Shown: positions 51,701 to 63,788 of the stretch, in pieces
Layout: each line of letters starts with the position of its first letter
Numbering within the stretch: the stretch's first letter is position 1
Assembly (NCBI GenBank): GCA_016987375.1
Contig: PJRA01000198.1
Coordinates: forward strand, 95,563-159,562
Direction of reading: 5' to 3'
From: Brachionus koreanus
Lineage: Eukaryota > Rotifera > Eurotatoria > Ploima > Brachionidae
DNA length: 64,000 nucleotides
Translations under genes and position numbers: made by a program
Notes under the pieces: model-generated
What the model saw: the letters and a program-made list of their open reading frames with translations, nothing else
What the model was told of the DNA's origin: nothing
Database searches by the model: none

Positions 51701-53512
51701 ATGGTTAAAACACAGGAAAAAAAATAATGTGGGGACAAAATAAATCATTTTTAACTTCATTTACAAATCGGATAAAACTTCTTCCTTTTTTATTTTATTA
51801 ATTTTATTTTTATTTTTTTATTTAATTAATGCTGTTTTAAAAAAATAATGCAACACATTTCGTAGCTTTTTAAACTAAAATATGTAAAATAATTTGCCTT
51901 TTTTTTACATTACTCAAAAACATTTTTTTTAAAGAGAGCATTCTAAAGATTGCAAATTTGAATGCTATTAATTTTAGTTAATCAAAAAAGGAAATATTTT
52001 CGTCAAATTTGTATACCTTTTATGATTTAGGGCTTGTATAAACAAAAAAGTTTTATTTTTATGTGACTGCTCTGCTCAGATTTTTATTTAACCATTTATT
52101 TTATTATTGACTAAATCTCTAAATTTTTTTCTAATTTAGTCTATTTATTTAAGCTATTTAAATAAATTAAGTTAGTTAAGAAAGAAGTGAAGGTTAGAAT
52201 TAATTTATTTTTAAACGCCCTTTGTTTTAATTATCGAGATTAATTAATTCATAAAAACTAATAAATCATTTAATATCAATAAATATATATATTTTTTTTA
52301 AATTTACTTAATTTATCTAATTTTATTTAGAAAATATTTTTATTAATAGCTACCAATTTCTCATCTTTTTTAAAAAATGAAATTATCTTAAAGAAAAAAA
52401 AATAAAAAGTACATTAGTTTGATAAACTAATTAAATATTTGCTTTTTATTCAGTCACCTTATGATATTAGTTTTAATCATTTTTTTTGATATCAGTTCAA
52501 ATTGAAAAAATTAATTTTTTTTATATATGTAAATCAAGGTTTGGTAACACAAATAGAAGAATCGGTAGATTTGTCTATAAATAAATCATTGGACATACAA
52601 AAAGAATCGACTAGGTTGGATCAGAGTCACTTAGAAATTGATACACCTGTAAGTCAAATCAAGTCCAGTCTGAGTCAAACAATAGCTGGCCGGAAGGAAA
52701 AAAAATTGCTTGTCGACTTGAGCAATTTAGCCAGAAAGCATGCTCAAGTAATTGAGTATGAAGAAAAATTAAAAATTCGCCAGGAGCAAATTGAAAAGTC
52801 CATTTTTTCAAAGCTTAAATTTAAAAGCAAAAATATAGATAGCAAAGACGCTGAGTCCGAATTGGATAGATGTATAAGCAAAGAGGATTTTTTACAAATG
52901 AAAGTACTTGGCCAATTTAACAAGGGTTTTATAATCACTCAATTGGACAAAGACTTGTTTATTGTTGATCAACATGCTGCCGATGAGATTTATAACTTTG
53001 AAACAATTCAAAAAAATGGAAAAATTCAAAAACAGCGACTTTTGCAGCCTAAATACTTGGAATTGCCAGCATCGTCCGAAAGTATTCTCATGGATAATTT
53101 GAATATTTTGGAAAAATTGGGCTATGAAGCTCAAATTTGTCAGAATAGAAAAGTGGGCAATCGAATAATGATCACTTGTGTGCCAATGTCAAGTAAAAGC
53201 AATAAACTATTTGACTTTAGAGACATTGATGAGGTTTTGTTCGTGTTAAGCGAAAGTGATTTGAACGCCGGCTCAATTCAAATGAGCAGCTCGGAGCAAT
53301 CCCATTTGACTTCTATTAAGTCTTCATCATTGAGATCATTGTATGCTTCAAAAGCCTGCCGAAAGGCCATAATGATCGGCGATTCGCTCAACATGACCGA
53401 AATGAAACGAGTTATCACTCATTTGAATGAAATCGATAAACCATGGAATTGTCCACATGGACGACCAACTATGAGACATTTAATCAACATTGAGCTGCTT
53501 AAAAAAAATTAA
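48716..53512 (+). CDS. PMS2: Mismatch repair endonuclease PMS2
   Basis: Exons 48716-48932, 48985-50598 and 52539-53512: 2805 nt, 934 residues (human 862), all phases consistent. The GHKL ATPase motifs are in exons 1 and 2: [40 protein letters not shown], ending near residue 360. A long low-complexity linker follows. Exon 3 carries the MutL dimerisation/endonuclease domain: [20 protein letters not shown], with the metal-binding motif [12 protein letters not shown] (DQHAx2Ex4E) near residue 753, then [12 protein letters not shown] and [12 protein letters not shown]. With MLH1 this forms MutL-alpha, which nicks DNA in mismatch repair. Intron 2 is 1940 bp and contains a possible antisense small gene. 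Confidence 0.95.
51414..51760 (-). CDS. Possible small secreted protein in PMS2 intron 2, antisense
   Basis: An 86-codon frame (51760-51500) begins with a hydrophobic leader ([18 protein letters not shown]) and continues with non-repetitive sequence ([31 protein letters not shown]). Just beyond, in another frame across a run of nine A, coding-like sequence resumes: [20 protein letters not shown] then [10 protein letters not shown] and TAA at 51414. A one-base length error in the homopolymer or a very short intron would join the two into roughly 115 residues. I recognise no family; it may be a pseudogene. Base composition is richer in G+C than the rest of the intron. Confidence 0.35.
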
Positions 53513-53887
53513 AATATTTTTTTTTATTTGAAAAAAAAAAAATTTTCTATAAAATCCGTAATTTTAATTTTGAATAAAAATTGTAAATTTTCAAGCTTAT
53601 TTTAAATTTTATTATTGATAATAGTTGAAGAGGAGAAAAAATATCAAGAGCTAGAGTGAAAAAATTTTTTAAATAAACATAAGCCAATTTTCTATTTGGT
53701 TTTGAGGAGTTTTTTGTGTGTGTGTGAATTTCTATTAATTCAAATGCCTACTAAATCAATATTGTTTCTATTTGATAGACATTAAAAAGCTCTGAAGCAA
53801 TATATTTTCTCTTTATAAAATAAATAGTAAAATTTAAATTTTTTTATTTTCAAATTGAATTTTAAAGTGAAAAATGAAAAAAATATT
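53513..53887. other. Intergenic, no gene seen
   Basis: 375 bp after PMS2, with a short TG run near 53717. No other signal. Confidence 0.5.
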
Positions 53888-53967
53888 TGATAGCGGTGGG
53901 ATTCGAACCCACGCCTGTTACGACTGGTGCCTAAAACCAGCGCCTTAGACCACTCGGCCACGCTACC
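53888..53967 (-). tRNA. tRNA-Leu (anticodon TAG), copy 1
   Basis: 80 nt on the minus strand. The acceptor stem GGTAGCG pairs with CGCTATC (one G-T). A box TGGCCGAGTGGTCTAAGGC; the anticodon stem CTGGT/ACCAG holds loop TTTAGGC; the long variable arm is typical of Leu; T arm GTGGGTTCGAATCCCAC. Identical over all 80 nt to the plus-strand gene at 58361-58440. Confidence 0.96.
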
Positions 53968-54439
53968 ACTTAATTAAACAAGCTCTTTTAATATTTAATT
54001 AAATATTTAAATGCCATTTTTCCAATGCTCCACTACTAATTTTTCTACACTAATCACTCTAGTCTAAATTTCAATCACATTATTATATAATGTAAGATTA
54101 ATTAAATGAACGCAATTATTATCTTAAATAAGAAAATATCTTAAAATAAAAAAGTCATTCAATAAATCATATGAGCTTAGAATGATAAAAACTGTTCTTA
54201 ATTTACCAGTTCTATTTTCTACATTGACTTAGATATGGATTTTTTTTTCAGCAAAAAAAAAATCGATCAGCCTAAAAATGTAAACTTGATATTTTAGATC
54301 AATAATCTATTGGGTACATGCATCCATTGAGATACATATATATAGCTTTTTTTTCGCTCTAAATCAGGCAATAGAGAATTTAATATTAAAATTTGCTTCC
54401 TATATTATTTCTTTAGAAATAGAGAAAAAAATAAAAATT
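53968..54439. other. Intergenic upstream of ACSL gene 1
   Basis: 472 bp of A+T-rich sequence between the tRNA and the ACSL start. No clear promoter element is visible apart from a weak TATATATAG at 54336-54344. Confidence 0.45.
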
Positions 54440-57400
54440 ATGTTGTTCATAATTGAATATGCTTTCCTCAAACCAATTATTTATTTAATCAAACTAATCG
54501 ATTTGTTGCTTAACTACTTAACTGGGCGTCATTATCGCTACCAAAAGTTGCCCAAAACGACACCATACTCACGTCTAGTTCATAAAGACGAAACAACACA
54601 TTGCTATCGCTCAATTTACGCGGACAGTTTGCTCACTTTGGACGACAAAACGCTCAACTTGTACCGTCAATTTGAAAAATCAGCTCAAAAATATCAAGAC
54701 AAAAAGTGTCTAGGTGTGCGACAAATTGTTTCTGTTGAAGATCAAGTCCAGCAAGATGGAAAAGTTTTCAAAAAATTTGAGCTAGCCAATAAATACAAAT
54801 GGCTTAGTTATGTTCAAACTTTGGACAAGATTGATTCAATAGCTAATGGGTTGTTAGAAATTGGCGTTAAATCAAATGACAGTGTAATCATTTATGCAGA
54901 AACACGGTATGAATGGGTTGTAAGTGCTCTGGCATGCTTTAAAATTAAGGCCACAGTAATCACTTTGTATTCGACTTTAGGTATTATTTTCTCATTTATT
55001 TTTATCTTTTTCAGAAAAATTAAAATGCTATATATAATGAATAGGTAAAATGGATAAAACAAAATCATCAATTAATAATTTAGAAAATTAGACTTTTTTT
55101 AATCATAAATTCTTGTGGAGCGTAGGGTCATTCTTTACATTTTACACTTAAGACAGTCTTTTGCCTTTACCCTTTCTTCTCCCCATTTCATTCCCATTTC
55201 AGTCAACTCTTTGGTCATTACTGTTGGTCATCCTACCTCACGTCACCCTCGAGGAGTTTTTTTGTGGGGCTTTTTTTGTATTCTTATTCTTTTATTCTAA
55301 GTACATGCCAAAGCAACCACAGTCTTTTAATCTTAATGCATTCACTCATTTGCTCGGATTTTCAAAACTACTTTAAACCAGTGTTTTCGGAGAATTGTCC
55401 TTAGACATTCAGTTATTTGGTTTTTAGTGCTTTAAAAATTGATAAATTTAAAAAAACGTCAAAAGGAGTCAAGAATCTCCTAACTGTCGTTTCTGTTATG
55501 TTAACAAAATTATTAGAAAATATATCAAAATGAAAAAAAAGAACTTTTTATAGAGCAGTTAACTTTATTATTATATATTTAATTGTTCTTTTTTTGACTA
55601 GAATTCCAATTCATGCTACATTCGAAAAATTTCGTTTTAAAGCTGAATTCTTTGACTATTTGAAGGTTAAATTATAGAAAACAGAATGCATTAGTTGAGA
55701 GTCTAAGACCATTGAAGCGAGTTAAAAGCTTTTCTAACAGTCTATTTATAAAATAGTTAAATAATGGGTTAACTAAAATCAAGATTAAAATTTTAGATAA
55801 TTGAAACTATTTGTACAATTTTTATAAGTGAACTTAAATACAAAAAAGGCTTAAATTTTTTGTAGGTGACAAATTTAATCTTTATGTGATGACCAAAATA
55901 TATTGACAAATTTACTATATTTTATCTGACTATAAAAAACTCACTTTATGACAAAAAAACTAATAACCTGACAAATATTTTTGAAAAGGTAACTAAAATT
56001 TTATACTATCAAAATAAAAGCTAATTTAAGTGACAAAAATAATAATTATAAAAATAATTATTTAAATAACAAAACAATTTTATACACATCTTAAGATGGT
56101 TACAAATTTTTTATAGTTTATTGACTGAAAAAAAATTTTAGACTAAGAGAAAAATAATGATTAATATTTTTTTGTTTTTTCACTTAAGTTGTTGATTTTT
56201 TTTGCCTTTCTTGTTTTTTACGGTAAATCAACATAAACGAATGTTGCTTCAGCAACATATTCTCTCTCAACGATTATTGATTCGTGAGGGGACTCTTGTT
56301 CGATAGCTGCTTTCTCTTGCAGTAGACTACTTGCAGTTTTTGTTTAAATTATTAATTTTTAACTTGTCACCGTGTTTTTGCTTTAATCTGTCTTCACTTT
56401 ATAAATTGATAAATTTTTTTCATTCAGTTAATGATTGATTAATTAAATATCTCATTTGTTTTAACTTTTTTACAGGTTTAGATGCTTTGACCCATGGCAT
56501 AAATGAGACAAATTGCAAAACAATATTGACAAGTGGCGAATGTATACTCAAATTGAGAAAAATTTTAGACTCAGTTCCAAACCTAAAAAATCTTATTGTA
56601 TTTACGTAAAAAATATATTTTTTTTCTTTTGAATGTTTTTGAGAAATGTTTATTTTTAAAGTGACAAAATAACAGAAAGTGTGGCACCATTGAGACTACA
56701 AGAACCAAATTTGAAATTTTTCTCTTTTGATGAATTGAGCAAAATGCCACTAGTCAATCGTTCTTATGAATCACCAAATATGGATGATGTAGCCATAATA
56801 ATGTACACAAGTGGAACAACTGGTACACCCAAAGGAGTGATGATAACACATCGCAATCTACTAACTCCAACAAACCCTATTGTTTTTCGCCTTGGAGAAC
56901 TGGGTCCAGACGATGTTTACATCAGCTATCTGCCACTAGCTCACATATTCGAGCTATTGTGCGAAATGACATTTTTAAATGCCGGATGTCCTGTTGGCTA
57001 TTCAAATGTGTTGACTTTGTCTGATGCCTCGACTGGAATAAAGCCTGGCCAATTGGGAGATTTAAGAGTACTTAAACCAACTTTAATTACATGTGTGCCC
57101 ACTGTGCTGGAACGAATGAGCAAAGGTGTAAAAGACAAATTGTCCAAGGAAAGCAGTTTTAAAAGAACACTAATTAAATTGGCTGCTGAGAGTAAATTAT
57201 CGTTGCTAAAGTCACAGAAAACTGCTTATCTTTTGGACAAAATTGTGTTTAGTAAATTGAATGATGTGTTATTCGGAGGTCGACTGAGAGGAATAATAGC
57301 GGGAGGTGCAGTCCTTAATCAGGAACTACAAGAGTTTTGCCAAGTTTATTTTTGTACATGTAATCAAGTGTATGGACTGACTGAGACTTGTGGTGGTGGC

Positions 57401-58129
57401 ACGACCCAATTCGGCTTCGAAACCGAGTCCGAGCGAGTGGGCAGTGTGATACCAGCTTGTGAGGTTCGATTAGTCAACTGGGACGAGGGTAATTACAAGG
57501 TGACCGATGCGCCAAATCCTCGAGGAGAAATTTGGATCGGAGGTGATTCCATTACTAAGGGATACTTTAATCTACCAGAAAAGACTAAAGAAGATTATCA
57601 TGAAATAAATGGTGTGAGATATTTTGCTACAGGAGATATTGGCGAAATGCACCCAAATGGAAATCTAAAAATAATTGATAGAAAAAAAGATTTGGTCAAA
57701 TTGAGAAATGGAGAGTATTTGTCTTTGAATAAAGTTGAAAATGTCATGAAACTTTTACCGTTTGTGTCCAACTGTTGCATAATTACCGATTTAACAATGC
57801 CCTATTGTATTGGCCTGATTAGTCCTGATGTAAAAAAGCTCCATGAATATCTGGTACCTGAAGAAAATGTGAAAAAAACTAATCAAGAAATTGAAAAGGA
57901 AGTTTTTCAGCTTTTAGAATCGCAAATAAAAGATGTTTTGAATAGAGATGTTCAAGATCATTGCCGTAAACAGGGGTTGCAGTCATTTGAAATTCCAAAA
58001 AAAGTTTATGTAGTCAAAGAAATTTGGTTGCCCGACACTGGTCTGGTTACTGATTCAATGAAGCTCAAACGCAAAGCCATTGAAAACTACTACAAGTCAG
58101 AAATAAAAACCCTTATTACGTTTTATTAG
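54440..58129 (+). CDS. Long-chain acyl-CoA synthetase, ACSL3/4 type, gene 1
   Basis: Exons 54440-54980, 56476-56605 and 56662-58129: 2139 nt, 712 residues, close to ACSL4 (about 711). The N-terminal anchor (FLKPIIYLIKLIDLLLNYL) is followed by a block shared with ACSL3/4 (CLGVRQIVSVEDQVQQDGKV, FKKFEL, YKWLSYVQ). Adenylate-forming motifs: the P-loop MYTSGTTGTPKGVMITH, VYGLTETCGGGTT, YFATGDIGEMHPNGNLKIID and RKKDLVKLRNGEYLSLNKVE. The enzyme activates long-chain fatty acids to acyl-CoA at ER or lipid-droplet membranes. Intron 1 (1495 bp) carries a LINE tail on the opposite strand. Its paralogue lies tail to tail at 59644-63788 with the same intron phases and an identical 130-nt second exon length. 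Confidence 0.94.
55113..55338 (-). mobile_element. LINE 3' tail, second copy, decayed
   Basis: Read on the minus strand the DNA matches 17850-18103 across its length: IKIKRLWLLWHVLRIKE, stops, then KELTEMGMKWGEERVKAKD and RMTLRST. It has more stops than the first copy. It lies in intron 1 of ACSL gene 1, antisense to it. The plus-strand open frames here are shadows of this relic. Confidence 0.78.
55339..56475. other. Rest of ACSL gene 1 intron 1
   Basis: A+T-rich intron sequence. A more complex stretch at 56225-56340 contains the small hairpin GTTGCTTCAGCAAC. No gene seen. Confidence 0.45.
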
Positions 58130-58360
58130 ATATTTCCACATTTTTTCTTCTTTTTAACTTATTCAAAAATTTATTCACTTTTATTTTTATCTAAAAAAAT
58201 ATATAAATACCCTAAAATAAAAAATTAAAAAAGAATTGATTTCAAAAGAAAGATTTTTTTTTCAATTTCGTATTGCCTAAAACTATTTTAAACCATATGA
58301 AAAATAAACTGAGAAATTTCTTTCCATTAAGTCTAAATATTTGGGAATTTTCAATTAAGT

Positions 58361-58440
58361 GGTAGCGTGGCCGAGTGGTCTAAGGCGCTGGTTTTAGGCA
58401 CCAGTCGTAACAGGCGTGGGTTCGAATCCCACCGCTATCA
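58361..58440 (+). tRNA. tRNA-Leu (anticodon TAG), copy 2
   Basis: 80 nt, identical to the gene at 53888-53967 but on the opposite strand. The AATTAAGT just 5' of the gene is also shared; 3' flanks share only CAAAT and then a T run that can terminate Pol III. All tRNA landmarks are as for copy 1. Confidence 0.96.
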
Positions 58441-58637
58441 AATTTTTTTTAACGTACTTTTAAATTCTATTTGAAAAAAATAAAAATTTAAATTTTTATA
58501 TTTGTTTATTATAATCGGTCTTCAAAAAAGGTTGACATTTTTTTGTAGAACAAATATGAATGAAAATGAAGCTTTTTGTTCTAAAATAATTGAAACAGAA
58601 TAAGAACTAACTCATATTAAAGCTAATAGAGTAAACT

Positions 58638-58750
58638 TTAACACTAGAAAGCCAGGCTGATTTTTTCCATTAAAAAATTTCTAATTTAATTATGCAATTA
58701 AATAAGTTTCAATTTTTAAAAAAGGGGTCTAAAAAATTTTTTAAAATAGG
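58638..58750 (+). mobile_element. piggyBac-like MITE, truncated copy B
   Basis: The left end TTAACACTAGAAAGCCAGGC with the following TGATT matches copy A (14222). AAAAAGGGGTCTAAAAAA near 58720 matches its right part. The right terminal repeat was not found. Confidence 0.6.
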
Positions 58751-59643
58751 TGGCAAAACTAAATACTGATATTCCTATTAATTTTTTGAACAAATAATTA
58801 TTTTGAGATTAATCAAGAGGCCAGTGTTTTATCATTTAATTAAAAAAAAATTTTAAAAATTAAAAATTGAGATTTTTAGAAAAATTGAAAAATAACAATT
58901 AATTATTTTCTTGAAAACATTTTAAAAATTTTTATCAAATTTTTAAAACTTTTTCACCAAGTCAATACAAATCAAACTGAAATTGATAGCTAGAATGTTG
59001 AATGTATATTTTAATGTCGATCTCTTGTTCACAAAGTTATTTATCTATTAATCTTGAATAAAAAAAATCAAATTTTTTTTTCTCCATTATTTTTTTGAAC
59101 AAGAGAAAATTTTTTTCAAGAAATTTTAAAAATAAACCAAAAAAATATAATTTAGTGCAATTCAAAAGTCGTTTTTGAAAAAAAATTAGAAAAGGACAAT
59201 TTTTCAACAAAAATCGTGTAATCCTGCTAACATTGTTTTTCGCAATATTTTTATTTTTTTATTTTTTTCCAATTTCCAATTCCAATGATTTAATAAATTT
59301 TTGCAAAGTACTTTCTCTATTTAAATATCTTTTAAAATAAAGAAGGTTTGATCCATCAAAGATTGTGTTAATATTTAGCCATTATCTTTTAAAAATAATG
59401 TACAAAAGAAATCTATGAATAAAAAAATTTAATGATTTTTTTATAGTTTTATTTAGTTTTGAAAAAAATTAAAGAATTCAAGATCATATTTTAATTTAAC
59501 ATATGCTAGATAAAATGGAAAGCAGAAAAAAAGCAGTAATTTTGTTGTTTGATAAAAAAAAAAAAAAAGCCACTTCAAAATCAAATTTGACCAACAAACT
59601 TCATTGATTATATTGATTATAAAATATTTTTATCTACATTTAT

Positions 59644-62600
59644 TTATGCATATAATATTTCAATTTCTTTTTTGTAGAATTTTTCAATTTCTTTTCGTTT
59701 AAGTTTAAGAGAATCGGTGACAAGACCAGTTTCGGGTAGCCATGCTTCTCTCACAAATCTACATCTAGATGGTATTTCAAAAGTTTCAAGTCCATGCTTT
59801 TTACAATGATCAAATATGTCTTTATTAAATTTGTCTTTATAATTTTTATCATTATCTAGTACATCAATAAATTCGTTGATAATTTCCAAGCTTGGACGTC
59901 TAGAGACTTGATTGACTTTGGGCTCCGTTTCAACTTCAATATGAGCAGTGGTAATCAAACCTTCTATTTTTCTAACATCAGGGCTTATTAGGCACACACA
60001 AAACGTTTTAGATGAGTCAGCCACCACGCAACAATTTGAAACAAACGGAAGAAGTTTGATTACATTTTCCACTTTGTTCAAAGAGACGTATTCACCACCT
60101 TGCAGTTTGACCAAATCTTTTTTTCTGTCAATTATTCTCAAATTTCCATTTGGAAGCATTTCACCAATGTCACCAGTGGCAAAAAATCGCATGCCGTTCA
60201 AATCATGAAAGTCCTCGCTTGTTTTATCTGGCATTTTGTAATAGCCCAAAGTAACATTTCCGCCACCTATCCAAATTTCTCCTCTTGCATTCGGTTTATC
60301 ATCTACTCTATAGTTTCCTTCTTCCCAATTGACAAGTCTTATCTCACAGCAGCCAATTGGACTGCCTACTTGTTCGGTTGTCATTTCAAATGGGTACTGA
60401 GTGGTCGCTCCAGCACAAGTCTCAGTTAAACCGTAGGCCTGGATGCATTGACAAAAATATACCTGACAAAACTGCTGCAAATCTTGGTTTAACATTGCAC
60501 CACCTGAAATAATTATGCGCAAATTGCCGCCAAATAAAGCCTGATTTATTTTACTGAAAACAATTTTGTCCAAAAGAACGCTTCTTTCTCCATTTTTAAC
60601 TCTTTTGAGCTTTTTGACAGCCGCTTCTTCGATAAGAATTTTTTTCAGACCAGTCTCAAGAGAAAGCTTGTCTTTAACACCTTTACTGACCCGTTCTAGT
60701 ACAGTTGGAACACAGGCGATCATTGATGGTTTAAGAACTTTCAAATCTCCTAATTCACCAGATTTGATCGCTGTTGAAGCGTCTGACAAGGTAAGTGGAT
60801 TCGAGTATCCGATTGGTACTCCCTCAAATACCAAAGTTATTTCGCACAGAAGCTCAAAAATATGTGCTAATGGCAAGTAAGCAATGTAAACTTCATTTTC
60901 GTTAAATTCGCCAAGTCTTGGAATCAATGATTGTCTAGATGTTAGAACATTTCCATGTGTCATCATTACTCCTTTTGGATTTCCTGTTGAGCCCGATGTG
61001 TACATAATAATTGCTAAGTCATCTCGTTTTGGTTTTTCAAATGAATTTGATGACGAAGCTCGACCAATTTCGATCAAATCATCAATCGAATTTATTCTCA
61101 TGCTAGCCATTTCATTTCGTAATCCATCTACATTTGAAGTAAATGCATCTCTTTATTATATAAGAATAAATTTTAAACCAGTTTTAATTTCATTTTTTTA
61201 AACACTTGAAAATCAAGTATTTATATAATATTCTTTTTAATTTCTCTGGATAAAATATATTTGAGTTGTGATTTAATTAAATAAATCAATTCAAAAGCAT
61301 AAAATAAAAAGTATTCTTCAGTAAAATTTAATTAAAAAAAAAAACATAATTTTGAAATTTAGAATTAAAATGTTATTTATTTTTTTCATGATTAAAAATT
61401 CTAATACATTTTTTTTAAATCACTCTTTTTGGACTCCATTTTACAATCTTAAAAATTAAAGTTGGTTCCATAGAATTGTTCTGAATTTTGTCTAGTTTTA
61501 GAATATGCAAAAATAATTAGGAGTTTTAGAAGAGCGGAGGAGATACAAAAAAAATGAAAAAAACCCAAAATTTTACTATTTTTTGATTATCGTCTATGAT
61601 AATGGATTAATTCCCTATCAGAATTGATACTTTACTATTATAATATGCATATTTGAACATGAGTTATTATAACTTGAAGATAAGATACTTATTTTTTAAA
61701 CTTTGAGGGAATCCAGTAAAGAATTTTGAAGTTTTTACTCACCCTTTTCATATAAAAAAACCTTAAAAACAAATTTTCTTAATTTTTTAAATATGCAGAT
61801 AAGTAATCTAAAGTTAGTTATTTTAAATTCAGATAGTGCGGTAGTTTTGCTACGCGCGAACCTTACTTGTTTATTTTTTTTCGATAAGAAGTCTTTTGAC
61901 TTGACTTGAAAGGACTTTAAAATTACTTTGAGTTTTCCACAAGAAAAAATTTTAATATAAATTAGAAAATTCTTTAAATTTTTATCGAATCATTTATACA
62001 ATCGAATTAATTTTAACATTTGATTTTTAAATTCATATAAAAAAAATCATTTTTATAAATTAATTTGTATATCTTTTAGGAAAATTTAAAAATAAAAATA
62101 TTTGCTGACAACACTAAAATTAGTAATTAGAATTTGTAAGATTAAAGTAAAATTTGTAAAGATTTGTAAAGTGTTTTATTTAATTTTTTGTCTCAGTAAT
62201 TGGTGTTCTTATAACATGATAGAATGCTCTCAGGTTCTCAGATTGATCAAAATCATAATTTTTAACAGCTTGTCTGTAGTGTCACATTAGTTGAAAACAA
62301 AAAACTATTTAGGATTAATAGACTTTTCATTTTGTCTTCTTCTGTTAAAATTAATAATTTTAAGTCGTTTATTTTTATGTTATTTTTTGACAAGATGCAA
62401 AAGTTAAACTTGCCAAATGTTATTCTAAATTCAAATTTAAAGTTAATAGCTTTAGCATTAATTATTTTCTAGAATAATATGGCTTATATGCTTTTTAGCA
62501 AAAACTTTTGATATTTAAGATTGTAAGAAAAATTTAAATTTTTAAGGCCATTCTCAAAAATTTCTCAATGTTCTTAAAAACAAAATTAATATTAATATAA

Positions 62601-63788
62601 TTCAATTACTGTAGAGTTGAATTTAGAAAGTGTTTAATAGCCCAGTGCACACAATTTTTTAATAATCATAATAATCATATAACTCATAACAAAAGAAAAA
62701 ACGTTGTAAAAATACATTAAACATTAAATTTTCCAAAAACTTAAACAAAAACTATTACCTTAGGAAAATTAATGTTTGAAAAGTTTCTATTTAAATTTCT
62801 AGAGAAATATTTTGCTAGATTGCTATTTCTAATATCAGAAGCAGTTTTATTCTTCTAATACTGTTACCAAATTTTTAGAATATTTTTCTTACACTTGATA
62901 GTTTTTTACGATCAAGTGTTTTAGACAAACTGATTTGAAAAAATTATGAAAATTTTCCAATATCTACTAGTAGAAAATAAAATTATGCAAAAGTTAAAAT
63001 TTTTCATAAAAAAATCTAAATTTAGAAAAGTTCATGAGGAATTATACAACTTACGTCATAACAATCACATTTTTAATAGTTGGTATTTTATCGAGGATTT
63101 TCTTTATTTTCAAAACACTCTCTCCACTAGCAAATATGGTTTTAGCACTAGTCTCATTAATTCCATAAGCCAAAGCCTCAATACCTTAAATTTAGCCCGA
63201 ATAAAATAGAATTTTTTTTTCTCTTTTAAAAAATAAATTACCTAAAGTGGCATACAAGGTAACAACCACTGCTTTTATTTTGAAGCAAGCCAAAGCGCTC
63301 ATTAACCACTCTCGTCTAGTCTCTGCAAATATGATTACATAGTCATCTGATTTTATTCCAATTTGCAACATGCCATTTGCCAGCGCATCCACTTTTATCT
63401 GCATTTCTTGATAAGTCATCCATCTGTAGTTGTCGTCGAGGTTGTACTTTTTGAAAACTTTTCCATTTGGTTGTGCTTGATCTTCTATATTAATTATTTT
63501 ACGAACACCCATTGTTTGTCTGCTTTGATAATTGTTGACCGCTTTAGCAAATTGAAGATAAAGATTAGAGTCGGCACTAACCTCTTTGACGTTTTTAAAA
63601 TGTTCCGATGCATATGAAGCATATTGGGGTGTTTTTTCTTTTAAAACACTAAAACCATTCTTTTTTGAATACTTGGGAAGTTGTTTGTATTTTGAATCAC
63701 GACTTTTGCATAAATTTAAACAAGAATCAATTAGCTCAATGATAAACAAAAGAGGGTAAACGACCAAATATTTGAGAACATTAGACAT
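59644..63788 (-). CDS. Long-chain acyl-CoA synthetase, ACSL3/4 type, gene 2
   Basis: Exons 63788-63242, 63184-63055 and 61147-59644: 2181 nt, 726 residues. The N-terminal hydrophobic anchor (YLVVYPLLFIIELIDSCL) is followed by TMGVRKIINIEDQAQPNGKV. The P-loop is MYTSGSTGNPKGVMMTH, then AYGLTETCAGATTQ, FFATGDIGEMLPNGNLRIID and RKKDLVKLQGGEYVSLNKVE. A 16-20 residue insertion near the C-terminus (VNQVSRRPSLEIINEFIDVL) is absent from gene 1. The exon 3 acceptor has two adjacent AGs; I chose the one keeping frame (exon starting 61147), which gives ITSNVDGLR aligned with ITESVAPLR of gene 1. Intron 2 is 1907 bp, intron 1 only 57 bp, the reverse of gene 1. Confidence 0.93.
61148..63054. other. ACSL gene 2 intron 2
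   Basis: 1.9 kb of A+T-rich intron. Small hairpins are visible (ACACTTGAT/ATCAAGTGT at about 62891-62921; GTAGTTTTGCTAC near 61844). No transposon or gene recognised; the short open frames are low complexity. Confidence 0.5.

Larger units (their letters stand above)
58130..59643. other. Intergenic between convergent ACSL genes
   Basis: 1.5 kb of A+T-rich sequence with the plus-strand tRNA-Leu (58361-58440) and a MITE remnant (58638-58750). The remainder shows no coding signal. Confidence 0.55.

Noticed and set aside
55115..55376. Plus-strand frames in ACSL intron 1
   Set aside because: They are reverse-strand readings of the LINE tail.
61148..61150. Alternative acceptor two bases earlier for ACSL gene 2 exon 3
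   Set aside because: It breaks the reading frame; the AG ending at 61148 keeps phase and gives good agreement with gene 1.
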